5,394 nt of DNA from a bacterium (lineage in GTDB: Bacteria; BMS3Abin14), in NCBI GenBank assembly GCA_020352595.1, contig CP070682.1, positions 1,216,447-1,221,840 on the forward strand, written 5' to 3'. How positions within the stretch are numbered: position 1 is the stretch's first letter; the number at the start of each line of letters is the position of its first letter. Below, piece by piece: positions 1 to 4,955 of this stretch. The notes below the pieces were generated by a model, which was not told the origin of the DNA, made no database searches, and saw only the letters and a program-made list of their open reading frames with translations. The position numbers were made by a program, and so were the translations under genes.

Positions 1-1268
1 CCGCCCGCGTTGTCGGCGATGGGCCCGTAGGCGTCCACGGACATGGTGATGCCCACCGTGGCCAGCATGCCCACAGCCGCGATGGCGATGCCGTAGAGGC
101 TCATGGGAGCGGCCATGTAGGCCGACACGATGATGGCCGCGCTGATGATGCCGATGGGGATGGCCGTGGACTCGTAGCCGACGGCCAGGCCCGTGATGAT
201 GTTGGTGGCCGTTCCCGTCTGGCTGGCCTGAGCGATGTTCCTGATGGGCTTGGCCGCCGTGTAGTATTCGGTGACAAGGCCGATGAGGATGCCGGCCAGG
301 GTCCCGGAGAGGATGGCCCAGAACACGCCCGGGTTGATGCCGGTACCCTTGACGAGGGCGAAGGCCGTGATGAGCAGGAGGCCCGCCGCGATGAAGGTCG
401 AGTAGCGCAGGGCCGCGGCCGGGGACATCTTCTCCAGGATCTTGATGGAGAAGATGCCGATGGCGCTGCAGACGATGCCGGCCATGGCGATGAGCAGGGG
501 AAGGGCCATGTAGGCGGACCTCATGCCCTCCGGAATGGCCAGGGAGGTTGCGCCCAGGGCGATGGTGGCGATCATGGATCCGACGTAGGACTCGAAGATG
601 TCGGCTCCCATGCCGGCGACGTCGCCGACGTTGTCACCGACGTTGTCCGCGATGACACCCGGGTTCCTCGGGTCGTCCTCGGGGATGCCCGCCTCCACCT
701 TGCCCACCAGGTCGGCTCCCACGTCGGCGGTCTTGGTGAAGATGCCGCCGCCCACGCGGGCGAAGAGGGCTATGGAGGAGGCGCCCATGGCGAAGCCGTT
801 GATGTACTGTGCCTTGTCGGGGCTGCCGTACAGGTAGTAGAGGATGCCCACGCCCACCAGGCCAAGGGACGCCACGGACACGCCCATGACGGCCCCGCCC
901 GCGAAGGAGACGCTCAGGGCCTTGGCCTGGCCGCTGTGGCTGGCGGCCTCGGAGGTCCTGACGTTGGCCCTGGTCGCGGCCTTCATGCCGAAGAAGCCGG
1001 CCAGCATGGAGCAGGCCGCGCCCCCGAGGAAGGCCAGAGCGGTCTGTTTCCCCAGCTTCCAGAAGAGCAGGACGAAGACCACCGCGATGAAGATGGAAAG
1101 GATCTTGTACTGCCTGTTGAGGTAGACCATGGCGCCGTCGTGGATCATCTGCGACAGCTCCTCCATGTTCTCGGTTCCGGCGGGCTGCTTCTTGATGTAG
1201 AGGAAGATCGCCATTGCGAAGAGCAACCCCGCCGCACCGAAGAGTGGTGCGAGATTTGTCCAGATCAT
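1..1268 (-). CDS. hppA: Membrane-bound ion-translocating pyrophosphatase, N-terminal 422 codons (runs off left edge)
   Basis: This is an integral membrane pyrophosphatase that hydrolyses PPi to phosphate and pumps H+ or Na+ across the cytoplasmic membrane. Only the N-terminal 422 codons are present; the family is usually about 650-800 residues. The frame is open from the ATG at 1268 to the window edge. Family hallmarks are visible: the PPi/Mg motif [11 protein letters not shown] (residues 182-192, D-x7-K-x-E), then [17 protein letters not shown] (207-223) with D208, D212 and D216. Later come [18 protein letters not shown] (348-365) and [11 protein letters not shown] at the edge. Roughly ten hydrophobic segments can be picked out (near 3-25, 55-71, 122-148, 252-275, 288-306, 313-333, 366-386 and 388-410 among others). 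Glu226 in the ADIFES motif sits where Na+-pumping enzymes carry their gating Glu. The segment that tells K+-dependent from K+-independent enzymes (GNTTAA or GNTTKA) lies beyond the window. The start overlaps the pth stop as ATGA, which implies coupled translation. Confidence 0.96.
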   Translation of the reverse strand, partial: MIWTNLAPLFGAAGLLFAMAIFLYIKKQPAGTENMEELSQMIHDGAMVYLNRQYKILSIFIAVVFVLLFWKLGKQTALAFLGGAACSMLAGFFGMKAATRANVRTSEAASHSGQAKALSVSFAGGAVMGVSVASLGLVGVGILYYLYGSPDKAQYINGFAMGASSIALFARVGGGIFTKTADVGADLVGKVEAGIPEDDPRNPGVIADNVGDNVGDVAGMGADIFESYVGSMIATIALGATSLAIPEGMRSAYMALPLLIAMAGIVCSAIGIFSIKILEKMSPAAALRYSTFIAAGLLLITAFALVKGTGINPGVFWAILSGTLAGILIGLVTEYYTAAKPIRNIAQASQTGTATNIITGLAVGYESTAIPIGIISAAIIVSAYMAAPMSLYGIAIAAVGMLATVGITMSVDAYGPIADNAG

Positions 1269-1846
1269 AGTCCCTCCTTACCTTCCGGTACCTTTAACGT
1301 TACGGGAGCGTTTCTCCCACCGAAAACAACGCTCTCTGTGAGAACGCTGGCAGCTTCGATGACCTTCTGAACCGTTGCCAGTTCATCCTCCGCGAAGGGG
1401 GAGAGGACGTACTGGCTCTCGTCCATGGTTTCACTGGCCGGCCTGCCGATGCCGAGACGGATCCTCCGGAACCGGTCGTGCCCCAGACACTGAACCAGCG
1501 ACTCCATGCCCCGGTGACCCGCGGTCCCGCCGCCCGGCCTGAACCTCAGGGTACCCAGGGGCAGGTCGAGATCGTCCACCAGCACCAGGAGGTCTGATTC
1601 CCCGATCCCCTCCCGCAGGGCCAGGGGTCCCAGGACCTCTCCGCTCCGGTTCATGAAGGTGAGCGGTTTGGCGAGGACGATATTCCCCCCCCGGCGGCGG
1701 CCCCTGCCCAAAGCGATCCGGCCTCCGGTCTCCAGGACCGGGATCTTCCAGCGCCGGGAAAGGGCGTCGAGCGCCATGAAGCCCAGGTTATGTCTGGTCC
1801 CCTCGTATTCGGGTCCGGGGTTCCCCAGTCCCGCGATAAGCCACAT
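1265..1846 (-). CDS. pth: Peptidyl-tRNA hydrolase (bacterial Pth type)
   Basis: This cytoplasmic enzyme cleaves the ester bond of peptidyl-tRNAs that drop off ribosomes, so that tRNA can be reused. The 193-residue length is normal for the family. Signatures are [18 protein letters not shown] (6-23) with the catalytic His19 and Asn9, [10 protein letters not shown] (60-69) with Asn66, and DDLDLPLG (91-98) with Asp91 aligning to the E. coli catalytic Asp93. The third loop reads GGGTAGHRG (105-113), so Arg112 stands where E. coli has the substrate-contacting Asn114. The ATG at 1846 gives the expected N terminus but has no good Shine-Dalgarno match in the 20 bases after the rplY stop; translational coupling to rplY is likely. 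Codons 53-54 lie in a run of eight G. The stop overlaps hppA by four bases. The family identity is secure. Confidence 0.96.
   Translation of the reverse strand: MWLIAGLGNPGPEYEGTRHNLGFMALDALSRRWKIPVLETGGRIALGRGRRRGGNIVLAKPLTFMNRSGEVLGPLALREGIGESDLLVLVDDLDLPLGTLRFRPGGGTAGHRGMESLVQCLGHDRFRRIRLGIGRPASETMDESQYVLSPFAEDELATVQKVIEAASVLTESVVFGGRNAPVTLKVPEGKEGL
1273..1279 (-). promoter_or_regulatory. Shine-Dalgarno site of hppA inside the end of pth
   Basis: The minus strand reads AAGGAGG at 1279-1273, four bases before the ATG of hppA at 1268. It lies within the last sense codons of pth (residues KEG), so ribosomes finishing pth pass over it. This strong match fixes the hppA start. Confidence 0.85.
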
Positions 1847-1866
1847 CGGGATGACGGCGAAGAGAC

Positions 1867-2526
1867 CTACTCCTCGCCGGCTTCCTCCTCTTCCTCTTCA
1901 GCCTCCGGTGCCTCGCCCTCGACCTCGGCTTCCTCCTCGACGGCTTCCTCCTCGATCTCTGGCGCGGCACCGACCACGGTGAGGATGGTGAAGTCGGTTT
2001 CGTGGGGGATCTTCACCCCCTCCGGGGCCGCGATGTCCGAGACGTGGACGGCGTCACCGATGTCCAGGCCACTGATGTCGATGACGATGGAGTCCGGTAT
2101 GCGGTCGGGCAGGCAGACGATCTCCAGTTCGCGCCGCTTCATCTCGAGGATCCCGCCCTCCTTGACGCCCTGAGCCGTGCCCGCCGTCTCGATGGGAACC
2201 ATGACGGAGATCTCCTTGTCCATGGCCACCTCGAGGAGGTCAATGTGCAGGATGTCGTCCCGGTAAGGGTGTTTCTGGATCTCCTTGATGAGGATATTCC
2301 TCCTGGAGCTCTCCTTGCCGTCGGTCAGTTCCAGGTCGAGGATGCTCGTGAGGGCTCCGTGGCGCGAGAGCAGGAGAGAGATCTCGTAGGCGTCCAGTGT
2401 CACGGCCACGGCCTCCTGGCCCCGGCCGTAAAGAACGGCTGGTATCTTTCCCGACCGGCGGAGCCTTCCGGCCACTTCCTTCCCTGATTCGGACCTCATC
2501 TCGGCTGACAGTTTCATGGCTGACAT
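1867..2526 (-). CDS. rplY: 50S ribosomal protein L25, two-domain CTC/TL5 type with Glu-rich tail
   Basis: L25 of the general-stress protein Ctc family binds 5S rRNA in the large ribosomal subunit. The product is 219 residues. The N-terminal L25 domain covers about 1-95 (GRLRRSGKIPAVLYGRG at 20-36 and KEIQKHPYRDDILHIDLLEV at 81-100). The C-terminal TL5-type beta domain covers about 96-186 (SVMVPIETAGTAQGVKEGG and VSDIAAPEGVKI). Residues 189-219 form a tail with 19 Glu in 31 residues and no basic residue. I chose the ATG at 2526 because it is preceded by AAAGGAGG at 2544-2537 with ten bases of spacing. A longer in-frame ATG at 2628 would overlap the end of prs and adds unrelated sequence. The gene lies 31 bp after prs and 20 bp before pth. 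The tail is disordered-looking; its role is unknown. Confidence 0.95.
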   Translation of the reverse strand: MSAMKLSAEMRSESGKEVAGRLRRSGKIPAVLYGRGQEAVAVTLDAYEISLLLSRHGALTSILDLELTDGKESSRRNILIKEIQKHPYRDDILHIDLLEVAMDKEISVMVPIETAGTAQGVKEGGILEMKRRELEIVCLPDRIPDSIVIDISGLDIGDAVHVSDIAAPEGVKIPHETDFTILTVVGAAPEIEEEAVEEEAEVEGEAPEAEEEEEEAGEE

Positions 2527-2536
2527 GCTGGTGTTT

Positions 2537-2544
2537 CCTCCTTT
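2537..2544 (-). promoter_or_regulatory. Shine-Dalgarno site deciding the rplY start
   Basis: AAAGGAGG on the minus strand at 2544-2537, in the prs-rplY gap, lies ten bases before the ATG at 2526. It favours this ATG over the upstream in-frame ATG at 2628 and over the second Met codon three codons downstream. Confidence 0.8.
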
Positions 2545-2557
2545 ATGCGTCGGCTCC

Positions 2558-3499
2558 TCAGATGAACAGGGAACTGACGGATTCATTGTTGTGTATCCTT
2601 TCGATGGCCTCCCCGAGCAGTTCGTCAACGCTCAGCTGGACGATCTTGGGGCACTGGGCCGCTTCCTCGCCAAGCGGTATGGAGTCCGTGACGATGACCT
2701 TGTCCACCGGCGACTCGGTGATGCGTTTTACCGCAGGCCCGGAGAAGACCGGGTGCGCCGCGCAGGCGTAGACCGGACCGGCGCCGGCTGCGATGAGCGC
2801 CTCCAGGCCCTGAACCAGCGTCCCGGCGGTGTCGATCATGTCATCCACCACGACGGCGGCCTTGCCCTGGACGTTCCCCACGATGTTCATGACCTCGCTG
2901 ACGTTGGGGCCCGTGCGGCGCTTGTCGATGATGGCAAGCCCGGCACCCAGCCTCTTGGCGAAGGCCCTGGCCCTCTCCACGCCGCCGGCGTCCGGTGAGA
3001 CCACCACCGTTTCCCCCAGGTTCATCTTCCTGAGTTCGTTGAGCAGGACCGGCGCGGCGTAAAGGTGGTCCACAGGGATGTCGAAGAAACCCTGGATCTG
3101 TCCCGCGTGCAGGTCCATGGTGAGCACCCGGGAGGCGCCCGCCACGGTGATCAGGTCGGCCACGAGCTTGGCCGTTATGGGGGCCCGCGGCGCGACCTTG
3201 CGGTCCTGTCTGGCGTAGCCGAAGTAGGGGATGACGGCCGTGATCCTCCAGGCGGATGCCCGCTTGAGGGCGTCGATGAGGATGAGCATCTCCATGAGGT
3301 TGGTGTTCCCCGGCTTGCACGTGGGTTGGATCACGAAGGTGTCCGCCCCCCTGATGTTCTCGGATATCTCCACCATGATCTCGCCGTCGGCAAACTGCCG
3401 CACCACGGCGTTGCCCAGGGGTTCTTCGAGGTACCTGCAGATCCTCTTGGCCAGTTCGGGATTGGCGTTTCCGGTAAAGATCTTGATGCGGCTGGACAT
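2558..3499 (-). CDS. prs: Ribose-phosphate pyrophosphokinase (PRPP synthetase), class I
   Basis: This enzyme makes 5-phosphoribosyl 1-pyrophosphate from ribose 5-phosphate and ATP in the cytoplasm, feeding purine, pyrimidine, NAD, histidine and tryptophan synthesis. The 313-residue length is typical of bacterial class I enzymes. Landmarks in order are FADGE (36-40), [11 protein letters not shown] (91-101, ATP and regulatory loop), [11 protein letters not shown] (129-139, with metal-binding His131), [11 protein letters not shown] (168-178), DKRR (192-195), the PRPP-binding loop [12 protein letters not shown] (216-227), and the C-terminal NNESVSSLF. All key residues are present. The ATG at 3499 gives the canonical MSSRIKIF start, but the 39-bp gap after the tRNA offers only a weak GAGAG as a ribosome site. 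prs probably lies on the same transcript as spoVG and the tRNA, and maturation of the tRNA 3' end would create its mRNA 5' end. Confidence 0.98.
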   Translation of the reverse strand: MSSRIKIFTGNANPELAKRICRYLEEPLGNAVVRQFADGEIMVEISENIRGADTFVIQPTCKPGNTNLMEMLILIDALKRASAWRITAVIPYFGYARQDRKVAPRAPITAKLVADLITVAGASRVLTMDLHAGQIQGFFDIPVDHLYAAPVLLNELRKMNLGETVVVSPDAGGVERARAFAKRLGAGLAIIDKRRTGPNVSEVMNIVGNVQGKAAVVVDDMIDTAGTLVQGLEALIAAGAGPVYACAAHPVFSGPAVKRITESPVDKVIVTDSIPLGEEAAQCPKIVQLSVDELLGEAIERIHNNESVSSLFI

Positions 3500-3538
3500 G
3501 ATTGGTCTGCTCTCGCCGTGATGCGATCTCTTTAACGC

Positions 3539-3613
3539 TGGCTGGGGCGGTAGGATTCGAACCTACAAATGCGGGATCCAAAGTCCCGTGACTTACCGTT
3601 TGTCGACGCCCCA
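3539..3613 (-). tRNA. tRNA-Gln, anticodon UUG, with encoded CCA
   Basis: A complete 75-nt cloverleaf folds on the minus strand. The acceptor stem TGGGGCG pairs with CGCCCCA, followed by discriminator G and CCA at 3541-3539. The D arm is GAC/GTC around a loop containing GG. The anticodon stem CGGGA/TCCCG encloses the loop CTTTGGA with anticodon TTG at 3581-3579. The variable region is CATTT, and the T arm GTAGG/CCTAC encloses TTCGAAT. U1-A72 and G73 agree with known Gln tRNA identity features. It lies 10 bp after the spoVG stop and 39 bp before prs, so it is probably released from a polycistronic mRNA by processing. UUG can read CAA and, with wobble, CAG. Confidence 0.97.
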
Positions 3614-3623
3614 GGAGGCCCCT

Positions 3624-4046
3624 TTATTCCTCGTAACCGAAGGCTTTCTCCGGATCGTCGGAAGGCTCGATGGTCGGGTTTTCCTCCGCCCCCTTTTCAG
3701 GCTCCTCTGAGGGTTCCTCCCCGGTGGCGGGTTCCTCGACGAAGGTCGCCTCCTCCGCCTCGCTCTCGGGGTAGGGGACCGTGGAAGCCCCTGAGGCGCT
3801 CTCCTGCTTGTAGACCTCGAGGACGGCATCCTCGATCATCTTGCGCGTCTCGCTGTTGAGGGGGTGGGCCACGTCCCTGAAGGTGCCGTCCTTCCTCTTC
3901 TTGCTCGGCATGGCGATGAAGTAACCCTTGTTCCCGCTGATCACCTTCAGGTCGCGCACGATGAAACAGTTGTCGAAAGTGATCGTCGCGTAGGCCTTGA
4001 GCTTGTCCTCATCCACCGGGAAAACCTTGACGTCCGTAATCTTCAT
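3624..4046 (-). CDS. spoVG: SpoVG-family nucleic-acid-binding regulator with acidic C-terminal tail
   Basis: SpoVG proteins are small site-selective DNA- and RNA-binding regulators, named for a Bacillus sporulation gene but also found in non-sporulating bacteria including spirochaetes and Deltaproteobacteria. The conserved core covers residues 1-80: MKITDVKVFPV, TFDNCFIVRDLKVISGNKG (23-41), IAMPSKKRKDGTFRDVAHPL (44-63) and SETRKMIEDAV (65-75). The basic patch PSKKRKDG is part of the nucleic-acid-binding surface. Residues 91-140 form an extra acidic tail with about 17 Glu, 2 Asp and only 2 Lys. The Bacillus protein, by contrast, is about 97 residues in all. The ATG at 4046 has AAAGGAAGG at 4062-4054, seven bases upstream. 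The gene starts 45 bp after ispE and ends 10 bp before tRNA-Gln. A candidate promoter inside ispE (near 4372-4400) could drive it separately. Its target here is unknown. Confidence 0.95.
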   Translation of the reverse strand: MKITDVKVFPVDEDKLKAYATITFDNCFIVRDLKVISGNKGYFIAMPSKKRKDGTFRDVAHPLNSETRKMIEDAVLEVYKQESASGASTVPYPESEAEEATFVEEPATGEEPSEEPEKGAEENPTIEPSDDPEKAFGYEE

Positions 4047-4053
4047 CCCCGCA

Positions 4054-4062
4054 CCTTCCTTT
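4054..4062 (-). promoter_or_regulatory. Shine-Dalgarno site of spoVG
   Basis: AAAGGAAGG on the minus strand in the 45-bp ispE-spoVG gap lies seven bases before the ATG at 4046. It supports that start. Confidence 0.75.
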
Positions 4063-4091
4063 CCCCGTTGTTCACGTTGAGACCCGGCAGT

Positions 4092-4955
4092 TCATGAGAA
4101 GAGAGGAAGCGCAACAATGGCGACACGCCCTCCTTCATCGGACAGACCCGCGGCAGCCTGTTCCGCGGTCTGTCTGTCCTCGAACAGGCCGAAAACAGCC
4201 GAACCGCTCCCTGACATCAGGGATGCCCTCGCCCCCAAATCAACAAGCCCTTCCTTGCACCTGCCGATCTCCCGATGGCGCGAAACCACCACGGCCTCCA
4301 GGTCGTTGACGAGGAGGTCCCCCCACCGGTTCGGAGGCAACTGACCGCTCTCAGTCCTGTAAAGTGCGGAAATCGTATATTTATCAGGTTCTTTTGTCAA
4401 ACGGAAATTGGAATAAGCCCACTTGGTGGAGACCGGGAATCCCGGAAAAACAACCACAAAAACGGCGTTGACCCAGACCGGTGCCGGCCTGACGGTCTCC
4501 CCGCGCCCGCTGATGACGGCGGGGGACGGGTGCAGGAAAAGGGGGACATCGGCCCCGATCTGAGCGGCCAGTTCCTCGATCCTGCTCCTGGGGATGGACA
4601 GGCCCAGCAAGGTGTTTAGCCCCAGGAGCACGGCGGCGGCGTCGCTGCTGCCGCCCCCCAGGCCGGCGCCGTGGGGGATCTGTTTCTCCAACTGGATAAA
4701 GACGCCGCTGTCCCGCACGCCGGCCTCATCCATGATGGCCCTGGCGGCCCTGAACGCCAGATTGCCGGCATCGCACGGGATGGTGGGGTCCGAGCAGGCG
4801 ATCCTGATGCCCGGCTCCCGGGCGCGGGAGATGGCGATCCTGTCGTAGAGCGAGATCTTCTGGACGAGGCTCTCGATGTCGTGGTAGCCGTCGGGGCGGC
4901 GCCCGAGGACCTTCAGCCTCAGGTTGACCTTGGCGGGGGCGAGGATGCGTATCAA
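4092..4955 (-). CDS. ispE: 4-diphosphocytidyl-2-C-methyl-D-erythritol kinase
   Basis: IspE phosphorylates CDP-methylerythritol with ATP in the MEP (non-mevalonate) isoprenoid pathway, in the cytoplasm. The 287-residue length is normal. GHMP-kinase signatures are in order: LAPAKVNLRL (5-14) with the catalytic Lys9; PHGAGLGGGSSDAAA (94-108), the glycine-rich ATP loop; IGADVPLFL (133-141) with the catalytic Asp136; and SLMSGSGSAVFGLF (245-258), motif 3. The start is an unusual TTG at 4955: it gives the canonical N terminus, and GGAGG (4967-4963) precedes it by seven bases, all C. The start overlaps the stop of the upstream gene as TTGA, so translation is probably coupled. Around residues 182-200 the codons turn AT-rich, coinciding with a candidate promoter for spoVG. 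Confidence 0.97.
   Translation of the reverse strand: MIRILAPAKVNLRLKVLGRRPDGYHDIESLVQKISLYDRIAISRAREPGIRIACSDPTIPCDAGNLAFRAARAIMDEAGVRDSGVFIQLEKQIPHGAGLGGGSSDAAAVLLGLNTLLGLSIPRSRIEELAAQIGADVPLFLHPSPAVISGRGETVRPAPVWVNAVFVVVFPGFPVSTKWAYSNFRLTKEPDKYTISALYRTESGQLPPNRWGDLLVNDLEAVVVSRHREIGRCKEGLVDLGARASLMSGSGSAVFGLFEDRQTAEQAAAGLSDEGGRVAIVALPLFS
4372..4400 (-). promoter_or_regulatory. Candidate sigma70-type promoter inside ispE, facing spoVG
   Basis: On the minus strand TTGACA (4400-4395, a perfect -35) is followed after exactly 17 bases by TACGAT (4377-4372, four of six matches to TATAAT, including the key T-A and final T). The start of transcription would fall near 4365, giving spoVG a leader of about 320 nt. 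The surrounding 60 bases (4361-4420) are only about 37% GC in an otherwise GC-rich gene. This is a pattern match within coding sequence, with no experimental support. Confidence 0.45.

Noticed and set aside
1867..1962. CTC/TTC-rich stretch as a microsatellite or repeat array
   Set aside because: It is explained by GAG and GAA codons of the acidic L25 tail and has no fixed repeat unit.
2002..2487. Plus-strand open frames opposite rplY, prs, spoVG, ispE and hppA (for example 2002-2487, 3065-3535, 4275-4619, 4671-5030)
   Set aside because: They lie antisense to genes with clear family motifs, have no recognisable domains, and are expected shadows in GC-rich DNA.
2527..2628. Longer N terminus for rplY starting at the ATG at 2628
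   Set aside because: It overlaps the last codons of prs, adds 34 residues unlike L25, and ignores the strong AAAGGAGG placed for the ATG at 2526.
3500..3538. Terminator or promoter between tRNA-Gln and prs
   Set aside because: There is no strong GC stem followed by a T run, and no paired -35/-10 hexamers fit in the 39 bp.
2841..3581. Long minus-strand open frame of 246 codons across prs and the tRNA
   Set aside because: It is an out-of-frame shadow of prs, rich in Arg, Gly and His from GC-rich frame bias, and it runs through the tRNA gene.
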